From Leptura quadrifasciata (lineage: Eukaryota > Arthropoda > Insecta > Coleoptera > Cerambycidae), in assembly GCA_963675555.1 (NCBI GenBank), contig OY776673.1:195913165-195977164 (forward strand): 64,000 bases of DNA, in the 5' to 3' direction. The position numbers were made by a program, and so were the translations under genes. Under the pieces are notes generated by a model. That model worked only from the letters and a program-made list of their open reading frames with translations, searched no databases and was not told the DNA's origin. This document shows, in pieces, positions 10,641 through 22,404 of the stretch. How positions within the stretch are numbered: position 1 is the stretch's first letter; each line of letters opens with the position of its first letter.

Positions 10641-12434
10641 TTCTGTTATAATCTTTATTTAATACTTTTACATGTATATATGTGTTTTTATGTATATATG
10701 TTTTTAACTTTATCTTTATATACTTTTTATAATTCTTTATATTATATAAAAATAATGTTTTACGTATTCATACTCATTTATTACAAATGTATGCTTTTTG
10801 CACTTTTTATTATAAATTTGGACTGCATTACTTGAGTTGAAGCTGCGTACTAGGACTTTCCACAAATGTAATAAAAACTTAACTTTGTATTACATTTGTT
10901 ACATTATTTAATGTAGTCAACAAACGTCTGTCTATCTATCATTTGTTACTTTTAGTAGTGTAAAAGTATAACAAATCCGGACAATTAGCATGGTGATTGA
11001 AAAGCTTTAGCAGATTTACTATTTTAGTTGATTTGACTTTTTCGTTTGGTATTTAATTTAAAATCCATACTAAACACATATTTGTGTGTTCCCTGTATCA
11101 CGGTGGATAACTAAACAAGGACCAATACAATAGATAAATCGATCAGTACTTTTGATAGATGTTAGCCTCTCGCATGGACTTGTCAGTTACACTTCTGATT
11201 TACTAATACTATATCCAATCCACCATCAAGTATGGCTTTCGACAACGAATTAAAGTGCCAACACGGAGGACATCGATAAATCATGTTCGGTGGCTGGATG
11301 TAGATTTCAGATAAACGCTGAATAAATTATCAATTTTATCCCCCTAATATATCTTCGATCGAGCATATTTTTGAATATGTTGCATAATTTATAGATGTAC
11401 TTAGCGGATAAATTATTGCTGGTTGTTGTGTGGCGTAGAGGTTTTCAATAAAACGCTTGATTTAGCAATGGCCAGCAGACAATAATTTCTTGCTTGAAAT
11501 ATAGAAGAACTACGTTATAACATTAAAATTAAATAAAAATATTTCGTAGGTTTTGTAATATAGTAAACTCATTCTGCAAGCAATTTTTATGGCTCAATCA
11601 ATATGTTAAAATCATATGCTATACACGATATTTTCAAGAACAAGTTCCAAACTCTATAAAAAATAATACTCATTAAAGTACATTAAAAGTTTTGATAAAA
11701 AATCTTGATAACATGTACCCCCAGAGAACTACAGTCCCTTAAATATGTTCAGATGAAATGTTTTTTTCTGTTATTTAATAAATAATAAAATATTTTGGAC
11801 ATTCGCTTACTTTTCAGGCTGAATAAGATGCACTAGTAAGTTTTTCATATTTTCTCATTAAAATCTTGGGAGATTCTATTTTGAGAATAGTTGAACAAAA
11901 TAGAATTGGTATAAGAAGAGTTGCGCCAATACTTAATATAAGTTTTACAGTATACAAAAGTGAACATAATCGATGAAGATGAAATTTCAGATGAAGACTA
12001 GATTATTATATTTGACGATAGTGATGAAGACATAGCAGAAGAAGGGATAGATCATGAATTGTTAAATGATCATGTGACAGGAATGGTGAAAGCAACTGAA
12101 GATACTGAAGTCTCGATGAAGAAGACGAAGAATTAGAAGTAAAATTTACTAGAAAGGTTAGGTCCTTTAAGTTCGACAACGTTTACTTGGGCAAATTTGG
12201 AATATTGCTCCATGATTTCAAGAAGTGATGTTATTAAAACACTTCCAAAGCCTACATTAGTTCGCCGAGGCTTAGTTCGATTTGAACTTGATTTTACTTC
12301 CACGTCCAGTGGAAGTATAGTAACGCAAAAAAATATTTTTTTTTTTTAAATAGGTTTAAAATGTCATGAAACGTTGAGATTTTAAATTTGAGCGAAAAAA
12401 TTTCTGTCTGTCTAAACTTTTGAATTTTTTTTTT
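10641..12434. other. No recognisable gene
   Basis: Very AT-rich. Near 11965-12150 a short acidic stretch reads as IFDDSDEDIAEEGIDHELL with stops on both sides, perhaps a trace of an old transposon N-terminus. This is too little to name. Confidence 0.4.
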
Positions 12435-12850
12435 GCGTTTGGTCTATTACTCCCTACCCTATTATTAAAGGGGGTAAAAAAAATTGAAATATGATTTAAC
12501 GTGTATACAAGAACGAAACTGCGTTTTGGCGTTAGATAACCCCTCTACCACCTCATTGCCATCCATCCATTAAAGTGGGTAAAAAATTTTTTAATATGAT
12601 TTAGTGTATATACATAAACGAAACATCTAAAAAAAATTTTTGGAGCTAGCTACCCCCTCTACCACCCCCATTGCCATCCACATCCCATTATTAAATGGAG
12701 CAAAAAATTAAATTGGGAATTGAACCAAGGGCCTCTAAAATTTATTTTGGCATTAGTTACTCCCTCTACCACCCCCATTTCCACCCTCTCTCTATTATTA
12801 AAGGGAATAAAATATTACATTGGGATTTAGTGTGCATAAGACTTGGATAC
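12435..12850 (+). repeat. Degenerate tandem repeat, four units of ~105 bp
   Basis: Four successive units share the order 'ttggcgttag / ccctctaccacccccatt / gccatcca / cccattattaaaggggg / taaaaaaattgaaatatg / atttagtgtatata'. Unit starts lie near 12435, 12520, 12625 and 12740. Units differ at many positions and have small indels, so the array is old. No coding potential. Confidence 0.7.
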
Positions 12851-13662
12851 AAAATCTGGATGTGGAAGTAGTGATTCCTTGGGCAGCAGTTTTTCCGCAT
12901 ACAATCTTCAATAAATTACTTTGTTAAAGAAGGAAATAATTTTATTCCATATATTTTTAAGTTAAAAATTTTCGTATTCGTTAATTCATTCTAATAAACA
13001 AATTCCTAAAATAGTTGCCTTTTACTTTCCGATTCTGTAAAAACTACGACATTGTAAAATTTACTGTCTTTAACACTCTTACCCTATAAAGTATCTACAG
13101 ATAATCGTATGTTAACGTTACACACATGCCCCATATGACTGGGCATCTGTGTGGTATCATTTTAAAAAAAGTAAAAAAAAATTCAAAAGCAAAGATTTCA
13201 GCCTAACAATATCAAATTAATAGCCAATACTAATGAAGATAACATTAATGAATATGAAATATTTAATTTAATTACATTTTAGTCTAACTCTGTTGGAACG
13301 CACACAATTAAAATTTTATTTCACACTTACCCGCTTATGTAATAAAAAGTTAAAATGACTTTGTGGATGAAGTCCAATTTATCCTCAATATTGGGTAAAT
13401 TCAATAAGCATTTATGTATAATTAGTGCATCTTTATAATATACTATTATTCATTTTCATTTTTAAATGTGGTAATCTCGAAATGTAATTTTTAAAGGAAT
13501 ATTTGTATAACTCTATAGTCTACACCACAGCATATTATTAAGCAGTCGATCATATTAAGTGGATTCATAGTACTCTGGTTGATTATCTTTTCAATGTAAA
13601 AGATTGCATTGTCGTTTCAGGATCTTACACAGTGGTGATGAAAATGGAAGAAGAGGAAATTC
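12851..13662. other. No recognisable gene
   Basis: AT-rich, nothing supportable. Confidence 0.5.
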
Positions 13663-13726
13663 AACAAGTTTCTTGGGGCGAGCGTAGGTGCCTCTTTACT
13701 ATGTACATACTTCGGTATGCGATGTA

Positions 13727-13774
13727 AAGCAACGACAGGCGCAGTTAGTAGTTGGATGGGTGACCATTCCAACG
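13727..13774 (+). promoter_or_regulatory. 5S-type pol III internal control region
   Basis: aagcaacgacaggcg matches 5S box A; ttagtagttggatgg covers the intermediate element; ggatgggtgacc matches box C. Spacing is as in 5S rRNA. One base in the intermediate element (agttgg rather than acttgg) differs from the usual 5S form. Confidence 0.7.
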
Positions 13775-13969
13775 GAAACCGCGTTCTCGCCTCACACATC
13801 TTCCAGCGCCTTGTATATAAGTGTATGCGCGGAAGCTATACAACCTTAGGCGAGGGTTGTATAGGAGATATACCATCCTTCGGAGGGGATGTAAAGCCGT
13901 CGGTCCCTTGTCTATTAAATGTTAGGCAAGTAAACATCCTTACTCTTCTTAAGGGAAGTGGTTCGGTTG

Positions 13970-14209
13970 TATGACTGGTGGTCGAGAGGTGAGCATACTT
14001 GCCTCTCACCCAAAAGTTCCGGGTTCGATCCCCGGTCGTGGCAGTGGAAAATACTGTGAGAGGGATTTTTCCACTATACACGGATATTGGGTGTGTGTCC
14101 CTTGTCTCTAAATGTGTAGCCCCCTCCCACACAAGGCTCTTCTAGTGCCTTCCGAGATAAAGGGGGTCATAATTACCTGTGATGTTATTTATTAAAAAAA
14201 AAAAAAAAA
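13970..14209 (+). mobile_element. tRNA-derived SINE, copy A (nested)
   Basis: The tRNA-like head has box A tggtcgagaggtgagc (near 13979) and box B gggttcgatcccc (near 14020) within a perfect T-arm ccggg-ttcgatc-cccgg. The body follows, containing tgtagccccctcccacacaa, with a 3' end tacctgtgatgttatttatt and a 16-nt poly(A). The same sequence occurs inverted at 29140-29375. The 5S SINE resumes directly after the poly(A) with ttcctggttgggg. I could not identify a target-site duplication at this insertion. Confidence 0.85.
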
Positions 14210-14479
14210 TTCCTGGTTGGGGTTAGCTCGTCTACAGGCGTCGGTGTTAGGCCTCAGTAGCGGAAATAGGTCGACGTTAAATAAATGTATAAAAAAAAAA
14301 CAAGTTTCTTACTGTTACATCGATGAAAAAATTAAAAATAAATTTACAATTTCAGATTCGTGTTCTACGATCCTAAATTAGAATGGACAAATTTCACGGA
14401 ATTTCAAATTCTGACACTCCTTGAAAATATTATTTAATTGTGTGTCTATCTAGATTTCAAAGTTTTAAGAGAGGGTTAT

Positions 14480-15905
14480 AGAGGATAATTTGACAACCAA
14501 TACGAAATTTTTTTGGTCATACATTTCTAATGTGAAAAAAGTTCAAACTATACCGTAGATTATAACATTAGATAATGATCAGCATTGTGACGATCCGAGC
14601 AAATGTGACACGTTTTCAGATTATTTTGAATCTGTATATGAATTGCCCAACACTTCATCTAAAATAATGCCAGACAATAGTAGCTCATATGGTATCACTA
14701 TTAACAGTATAACCCTTCAACAAATTTTAAAACCAGATATTAACAAAAGTCCTGGACCTGTCAATATTCCTCCCTTATTTATAAAATCAACCACTCGACC
14801 ACTCGAAATAATTTTTAACAAATGATTATTGGAAGGGGTCCTTCCAGAAAATTGTAAATGTGCTAGAGTGATTCCGACTTTTAAAAGTGGTAATAGATCC
14901 AACATTGAAAATTACAGGCTTATATCGTTCTGTGAATATTAAGGAAAATTTTCGAGGCAATACCATCTTCTGTACTATTCTTTAGAGACATATTAAATTC
15001 ATTTCAGAATGTATTCTTTCAAGGGAGATCAGTAAACACAAATTTGATATCATTTGTTCAGTCTGTGCTAGAGGCAATGGAAAATGGACGACAGGTGGAT
15101 ACCGTGTATACCGATTTCTCGAAGGCATTTGGCAAGGTACACCATCCTAACTTGTTTATTAAGCTTTCGAATTTTGGTGTGCATGGTAGCCTCCTTAGTT
15201 TGTTACGGTCCTGTTTGCTGGGTAGAACTCAGATTATAAAAATAAATAATCAACGCAGATGCAAGTCACGTCAGGTGTACCACAAGGATCCCATCTAGAA
15301 CCACTGCTTTTCTCCATCGTTATTGATGACATAGTTGATTGCTTAAAATTTTCACAATGCGCCTTATACGCTGATGATCTCAAAATGAGAAAAAACATAG
15401 ATAATCTAAATGATTGTATTCTTTTGAATGAAGATTCAAAGCATTAGACGAATTCTGCACAGCAAATAGGATTTATCTAAACATCAATAAATGTTGCTAG
15501 AAAATTTTCACCCAGAAGGTCAATAGAATAATATTTAATTATGCACTGGATGAACAAAATTTTAAACAGATCAATGTAGTTAAGGGTCTAGGAGTTTGGT
15601 TAGATACTAAATTAAGTATTGGGAATCACATTGAGACTGTAGTGCAAAAGTCGATTAAGAATCTTGGCTTCATATTAAGATCAACAAAAGATTTTGAAAG
15701 GGATAAATCGATATTAATGTTATATAATTTAATGCTTCATAGATACTTGGAAATATCACAAAAATCCGATTCAAGAGCTGCCTCATATTCACTGGCCACA
15801 ACTGTAGAACACATATATAACGTAAGTTTTTCTTACATTGACTTATTCCACTTGTCTCTTACACAAGTAAAAAATAAAGTTGTTCAAGCATTGAGGTCGT
15901 AATAA
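14480..15905 (+). pseudogene. Decayed LINE ORF2 (Jockey/CR1-like) with RT core
   Basis: RT motifs appear in order across several frames: KPDINKSPGPVNIPPLFIK near 14730-14785; a PENWK / VIPTFKSGNRSNIENY stretch near 14845-14920; VDTVYTDFSKAFGKVHH (motif A) near 15098-15150; MQVTSGVPQGSHLEPLLFS (motif B) near 15259-15315; CALYADDLKM (motif C, the catalytic YADD) near 15358-15390; and a thumb fragment VVKGLGVWLDTKLSIGNHI near 15577-15635. At least four frameshifts or stops interrupt it. Motif A has Gly in place of the usual Asp (KAFGKV for KAFDKV), so the copy is inactive. The probable 3' UTR runs to about 16515, ending in aaataaatgaataaataaat. Confidence 0.8.
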
Positions 15906-17459
15906 TATAATATAATAATTTTAATTTTGAACAATTTCACTCAGATATAAAACTTGTATAAAGTTGCTTTTAGCAGCAGAATATTTTGTTTGTATTGAGT
16001 GCGGTTGGATATAGCTTGGGAGCCGTACGGGACGGTCGTTCGCGTGTGGTCTCACTTACAGTGTGCATGGAGTTATTAGGGTGGTGCTGAGGAAGTTTAT
16101 ATATTTTCTTTAATATTCCTTAACATATTTTTTGGTATTTAATTATTGATACTTTGTCGTCCCTGTGTCTTTTTTGTGTTTTCTCTGATTTAAATTGTTA
16201 TTATTTACTGTATTTGATTAAATAGTATGTCTGTCTGATTAGTGCAATTATCCATGTTTACATTTTAATATTTTATAGTTATATATAGTATTGGCTCCCT
16301 CTTTTAAGGGCCAATGAAATATTTACCAATCAATTTTTCACTAGTTTTATGTATTTCTTGTTTTTTGCTAGTTTAATTTAAGTTACTTATACTCTTCATA
16401 TTTTAGTCATTACACAATGATTGCTGTACACTACTTTGTAATTTTTATCATTCTGTTATTGGAATGTTTGTATTCTGTTCAATGTCCTGTTCCTTAAATA
16501 AATGAATAAATAAATGCTATATCAGTTTTGTTATTAGTAACGAAATATGGTGTTGTAGTCTTAGTTTATAATCAAATACAACCTCAAGATTTCTAGCACC
16601 ATTTGTGTATTAGTTTCAAGTGTGAAATATGATTTTATACGTTGCTCCGATTATCTTGGACAGAAGAGAAGAACATTACATTTGGTTGAAAGCCTTACAG
16701 TTAAACACTGATCTAAAGATAAAATATGCACCTAATTATTATTACCCTGAGCCCATCAATCACAAGCAATATGTGAGAAAATTTACTTACTCGCCTGTGA
16801 AATTTAAGACATGTTTCAAAATTTCCTATTTTACTACATTGCATAGCTTTACTATTATCCATCTAGGAAAACGGGCGATCAGTTTTCCAGGATGCGGTAT
16901 TGGTTTTCCATTTGAGGCAGTTTAATCATGAGCGTGCACGTGGCACCCCATTTGACACATTTGCATAGCCGCCGTGATTAATGGCCCAGTTAATACATAA
17001 TATTTAAATTTTCGTAATGATATTGCAATATTTTATTGTCACCGCAACTGAAAACATTGGCAATATATATAATGTTGTACTATGGGGAGCTATAACTATT
17101 ACAGTAATTAATTAAAATGAAACTCCCGTGCATGTTAAAATAAATGATATGCACTTTTACTTCGGGCTGATATGACCAATATGGTACAGTTAATTTTCCC
17201 AAACTGTTCATGAATAATTTAATAATTTATTGTATATTAAATTTTCACAGATTATTAAAACTATTAATTTATGATACGTATTGTTTATTAAAATTAGTTG
17301 TAGGCCAGACAAGCAGGAATATTAGTGGGAATACACGGTTAGTTGAATTAAATCTAAGGAAACTACATGGCCAATAAGCCTCGTATGCCTACAATGTCAC
17401 CTTTGATAAGACATAATACGAAATCGGTTGTTAATTATATTGTAAAGCCACTAATATTT
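15906..17459. other. LINE 3' UTR, then no recognisable gene
   Basis: 15906-16515 is probably the 3' untranslated part of the preceding LINE, with an A-rich tail. A 98-codon frame at 16629-16925 (+) has no recognisable motif. The remainder is AT-rich. Confidence 0.45.
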
Positions 17460-19270
17460 TTGATAAACTGATCTTTGTCAGAGGGTGTGTTCCCTGAAGA
17501 ATCTAAAGTTGCCAAAGTAGTTCCATTCCACAAAAAAATGGGAAAGGGAATTCATTGAAAATTATAGGCCTATTTCTTGATTATCATGTATTACAAAAAT
17601 TTTAGAAAGAATGGTATTATATAGGATAACTAAATTTTGCATCGATAATAAAATATTATGCGACGAACAGCATGGCTTCCGAAAAGGCAGGTCAACTCAA
17701 TCAGCAATACTAGATTTTCTCAGAGAATTATATAACTTAAATAATAACAAGAGATGTTCTGGTGTTTTTATGGATCTCAGTAAAGTCTTCCATTTGGTAG
17801 ATCACGCTTTACTATTGGAAAAACTAAATAAATATGGTCCTCGCGGAAAACTGTGTGATTGGTTAAGCTTATATCTGCTATATCGCAAACAACGTGTAGA
17901 AGTAAATGGTATTTAATTTAATAAAGTTAGATATATCCAGTGGTGTCTTTCAAGGTTCTGCACCGGGACCACTTCTTTTTATACTTTTTGTTAATGACCT
18001 GCCTGATATTGATATTATCAATAAATCTTCATTATTCATGTTCGCTGATGATAATTCAAATGTTCACTTGGGAAATTTACTTCAAAATACACAATTTAAA
18101 TTAAATCTACTTGTAACTAAATTTCAAAATAAAAAATTGTTATTAACGAACATAAAACTGTTTTTATTCAGTTTACTCCTAGACTTTCAGTTATAAAGAA
18201 TCTCATCTACTGAGAATAAATGGAAAATCTTTTAAACAAGTTTCGTCAACCAAATTTCTGGGTACTTATATCGACAATGCTTTAAATTGGGAAAAGTACA
18301 TTAGCGAACAGTGTAAAAAACTCTCCACTAAATGTTACAGATAAGAATGTTTTATTGCCTTTTATTAATACGCAAAGTTTTATTCAAGGGTTAGGTATGG
18401 TATAATTTTTTGGGACTATTCTCATCATACAGACAGAGTTTTTAAACTAGAAAAACATACATTTAGAAATATAATTATTGGAGTTTCTCGACGTACTTCT
18501 TGCAGGTAGTATTTCAAAGAATTGAAATTTTCCGATAGTATGTATATACATCTGGGAAATAATATTATTTGTTAAATCGAACCTGGATAATTTTCTACTA
18601 AATAATTTTAATCATAATTATGAAACTCGCACCCAAAATAATTTGTCAATTTATGAGAACAGTCCTAAGTATATGGCAATAAAATTGCATAATAAGCTAC
18701 CCAACAATATACGGCAAAATTAGCAATTTCAATAAGTTTAAAAGTTCTTTGATACGGGGGCGAGAGCGTAGGTGCGTCTTTACTATGTACATACTTCGGT
18801 ATGCGATGTAAAGCAACGACAGGCGCAGTTAGTACTTGGATTGGTGACCATTCCAACGGAAACCGCGTTCTCGCCTCACACATCTTCCAGCGGCTTGTAT
18901 ATCAGTGTATGCGCGGAAGTTATACAACCTTAGGCGGGGGTTGTATAGGAGATATACCATCCTTCGGAGGGGATGTAAAGCCGTCGGTCCCTTGTCTATT
19001 AAATGTTAGGCAAGTAAAAGATCCCTACTCTTCTTAAGGGAAGAGGTTCGGCAAAATTCCTGGTTGGGGGTAGCTCGTCTACAGGCGTCGGTGTTAGGCC
19101 TCAGTAGCGGAAATAGGCCGACGTTAAATAAATGTATAAAAAAAAAAAAAAAGTTCTTTGCGAGCATTTTTACTAGACCATATGTTTTACAGTATAGAGA
19201 AATTTTTTCAATACATATTTTAACCTTATCTATCAATCGTTTGTCTTTTCTCTGTTATTAATACGTCCTC
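17460..19270 (+). pseudogene. Decayed LINE ORF2 (CR1/Jockey-like), split by a 5S SINE
   Basis: Motifs in order: EGVFPEESKVAKVVPFHKK near 17480-17540; DEQHGFRKGRSTQSAI near 17662-17710; GVFMDLSKVFHLVDH (motif A) near 17761-17808; SSGVFQGSAPGPLLF (motif B) near 17937-17980; SLFMFADDNSNVHL (motif C, with FADD instead of YADD) near 18030-18072; and STKFLGTYIDNALNWEKYI near 18247-18303. The C-terminal stretch ends with ISNFNKFKSSL at about 18720-18752, is interrupted by the 5S-headed SINE, and resumes as RAFLLDHMFYSIEKFF at 19162-19210. Several shifts and stops make it inactive. Confidence 0.8.
18752..19149 (+). mobile_element. 5S rRNA-headed SINE, copy 2 (uninterrupted)
   Basis: A ~398-bp element flanked by the 12-bp direct repeat aaaagttctttg (18740-18751 and 19150-19161). 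The 5S-like internal control region is at 18811-18858 (aagcaacgacaggcgcagtt, then agtacttggattggtgacc), the unique body follows, and the tail is gacgttaaataaatgtat plus poly(A). The intermediate element acttgg is intact here, whereas box C has one change (ggattggtgacc). It differs from copy 1 at roughly a dozen positions over ~390 aligned bases, so both derive from a recent common master. It sits in the C-terminal coding region of a decayed LINE. Confidence 0.88.
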
Positions 19271-20149
19271 TAGTATTATTAAGTTTTTTATTTGTTCAGA
19301 TTTAACACTTGTTTGTTTTTTACTATTTTAACTGATTGTTAAAACTAATTACGTCTATACTATGTTTTTTATTTATACTTCCTAGCGTTTTTTAATATTT
19401 AACCGTTTTACAATGAAGAAGAGTTTTTTGTAGAATACATTTTAGATTTGTATTTATACTGGTTGTATCTCTAATTTATGTCGCACTACTTTGTTAAATT
19501 TACACTTGCAACGTTTACCACTTTTTTTTCCTAACGAGTCCCATACCCATGTAACTTGGTCTAATGGACATGCTCTGAAATTTCATGTTGCATATATAAA
19601 AATAACATTTCACCATGGTGTGGACTTCAGCTATAATTTACTGGCTTGACCAGTGGTAGGTGCAGTTGAGAAGAACTGTTGCAGATCTGACCAAGTTCTT
19701 AATTACTTTTAGAAACTATGGATGCTTCTTTGCCTACCTTAGGCAAGTTTGCAATCATCGGTATTTTTATGAAAACGAAAATGTCCGATGATGCATGCGC
19801 AGTGCCAACTACAGCATTGTTTTCTATATTTATATTACTAAACTGTAAAGAACACTAATAATACGAGAGCTAGCAACGTCGCCAAAACCATAATTTTAAG
19901 AAAGTTAGTTTTTTGATAACCCCTCTCTTACACTATCTGGGTAGGCATGAGGGCGGTCTGGCTGGCGGGAAAGGTTGCATTTACCTGTGCGCCTAAAATT
20001 TATACAGGTAAAAATTTTAATTTTTAAAATAATGTTAGGTACAATTTTTATTTTTTCATTGGTTTTTGTTGACTTTTAAGAACACAAATTTATTATTGTC
20101 AGACATTTTCGTCATTGGTGACTTGCGAGACAATAATTCGATTGTTTAA
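19271..20149. other. No recognisable gene
   Basis: AT-rich for most of its length, with a slightly GC-richer part near 19560-19960. No coding or repeat signal that I can support. Confidence 0.45.
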
Positions 20150-21670
20150 TTAGCAGCCACACTGCTAAATGTATTGAGGTGTCTAGCCAGCACTAGATGG
20201 GGAGCTGAAAGAGAAATTTTACTTACCCTATATAAAACCCTCGTACTATCCAAAATGGACTACGGTTCCATAGTATACTCCTCAGCACGCCCTTCACGTC
20301 TTAAACTGCTAGATTCTATCCAGAACACTAGTCTCAGACTAATTACAGGAGCTTTTAGAACAAGTCCAATATGTGCGCTAGAAGTGGAGGCAGACATACC
20401 ACCACTCAAATTAAGAAGAGAACGGCTAATGAATAATTATGTGATTTCTATTAAAGCCCAACCAGAACACCTAAACTACAAAATCATTTTCGAGAGCAAT
20501 TTGGCTCATCTCTATGAGTCTAGACCTACAATAACAAGGCCGCTACCTATGCGTGTAGAACAAGGTATGAACATTCCAAAAATATGCCATAAAGGCTTTT
20601 CTGAAATCCCTCCATGGCATCTTGCACCGCCTAAATGCCATCTAGAGTGTTCAATTCTAAAAAAAGAGCAAACAAACCCCGGGATCCTGAGAAATATGTT
20701 CCACAACACATTTATCCGATACCCCAATGCAGAAGGAATATTTATAGATGGATCTAAAACAAATAATGGAGTTGGATCAGCAATTGTAACCACAAATGAA
20801 ACTTTTACATGGACCTTACCATCAATAACAAGTGTATACACTGCAGAAATACAAGCCATACGGGAAGCCCTTCATTATTGCGAAAGATCGTTAAAAGAAT
20901 CGTTCCTTATTTGCAGCGACTCCATGAGTACGTTAATAGCGATCGGAAACATATTTAACACGGACCCAGCCATAAAATCCATTCAAATCTTACTACACCG
21001 ATTAAAATTTTTAGGTAAAAAGATTATATTTATATTTACACCTAGTCATATAGGCATACTCGGAAATGAGAAAGTAGATGCTGCAGCACGTTTAGCAGCA
21101 GATCAAAATATAGTGGCCGAGAATATCCCCATAAGATACCAAGATATAATCAATGAAGTAAGAAGAACAATTTTTCAAAAATGTCAAATTAACTGGAATC
21201 GATATGAAACAGCGTACCGATCTATCCAGCCACAACTAGATACACCGAAATGGCACACAAAGTTCACCAGGAAAGAATAAGCTATGATTACACGGCTAAG
21301 AATTGGGCACACCTTTATGACCTCATCACACCTATTAAGAGGTGAAAGACATCCTAGAGGTCCAGATTGTGGAACAAGGATAACCGTAAAACATATCCTG
21401 GTCACATGTCCATTGTTCACTGAACATAGGAGAAGAAATTCTGGAATAGATAATGACGTAAAAAATATCCTAGCACCCAATATCGAAACGCTGAAGAAAT
21501 TGGTACAGTTCCTTAAATCTAGTGAACTCCACAAAAAAATTTAATTAATAATTGTTTACTGTATCATAAAGTACACGGACGGATAAAATAATTATGGAAG
21601 CATACTACATTGAAAACGGCCAATGACCTCGGCAGTCGACGCCGTTAATTAAATTAAAAAAAAAAAAATT
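20150..21670 (+). pseudogene. 5'-truncated I-like LINE with RNase H, one nonsense codon
   Basis: One frame runs from about 20156 to 21544. It begins in the RT thumb/connection region (LLNVLRCLASTRWGAERE) and continues with KTLVLSKMDYGSIVYSSA. An RNase H domain follows with the four acidic positions visible: IFIDGSKT, YTAEIQAIREAL, LICSDSMSTL and PSHIGILGNEKVDAAARLA. The C-terminus has ITRLRIGHTFMTSS and a CGTRITVKHILVTCP finger. A TAA at 21278-21280 lies in frame, two codons before MITRLRIGHT, and is the only interruption I see. The 3' UTR ends cagtcgacgccgttaattaa plus poly(A). RNase H after the RT places it in the I/R1-type group. Most of the element, including endonuclease and RT core, was lost by 5' truncation at insertion. 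Confidence 0.88.
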
Positions 21671-22404
21671 GCATTTATTTATTTCTAGGGTTTTTCGACA
21701 TATGCTTGTTAATACTACCGTTGTCTTTTTTAATTGATATAATCGTATTAATATAATTTATAGACGTTTCTTCATGTAATGGTTTAAAACCTGTTTGTAT
21801 TTTGTAATTTATAATTATTATTTTGATATAGTTAATGTGTATTGTGGCGAAGTGGATTTACCGAACCTCGACCTTTTGTGTAATAATTTTTGTAACATTA
21901 TTACCCAATAAACGCTATTTGTTTTTGTATTTGTATTAAAGAGCAAACAAACAGTTTTCACTGCCCCGTATATTCTAAACCGACTATATTCCATCGCTCT
22001 AATTAAATTCTTAATCGCATCACATTTTTGCTAAAATATTCCACCCTTGCTCTTGCATATTTTTATCTGAATATTCGTCCTTCATAATTAAGGGGGCTTT
22101 AGTTAGAATACTCTTTTCTTTATAATTCCCCGTCGAGAATTCTTCATTATATACCAGAACAGTGACAGTGCATAAAGTAAACTAGTTATTTTTCGCTCTG
22201 CAGGTTGTCTGTACCTCTTGCAGATTTAATTAGTTTTTCAAGAATACACTTCTTTCATGAAAATTCCTAACAATATCTGATAGAGATTAAAATTCGTAAT
22301 TAATATTCATTGGAATATCTCGTCGTTAACTAGCAATAGGGGTAATATTTTGAGTATTGATTGTTACTGATGCTAGCAAATATGTAGTTAAAGAATTATC
22401 AGGA
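21671..22404. other. No recognisable gene
   Basis: AT-rich, nothing supportable; ends at the (AAT)n tail of the next LINE. Confidence 0.5.

Larger units (their letters stand above)
13675..14300 (+). mobile_element. 5S rRNA-headed SINE, copy 1, with a nested tRNA-SINE
   Basis: The head contains aagcaacgacaggcgcagtt followed by agtagttggatgggtgacc (13727-13774). This corresponds to the 5S rRNA internal control region (box A, intermediate element, box C). A further match lies downstream, aaaccgcgtt, like the accgcgt end of arthropod 5S. A unique body follows, then a tail ending tcgacgttaaataaatgtat plus poly(A). The element is bounded by a 12-bp direct repeat aacaagtttctt (13663-13674 and 14299-14310), the expected LINE-type target-site duplication. 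The body is interrupted at about 13968 by a tRNA-derived SINE. Against the uninterrupted copy at 18752 the two are nearly identical outside that insertion. Confidence 0.85.

Noticed and set aside
13970..14042. A functional tRNA gene.
   Set aside because: The T-arm is perfect but the acceptor stem does not pair, and the same sequence recurs at 29300-29375 joined to the same non-tRNA body. It is a SINE head.
16629..16925. A small host gene.
   Set aside because: 98 codons without recognisable domain, splice context or promoter; not distinguishable from a chance frame.
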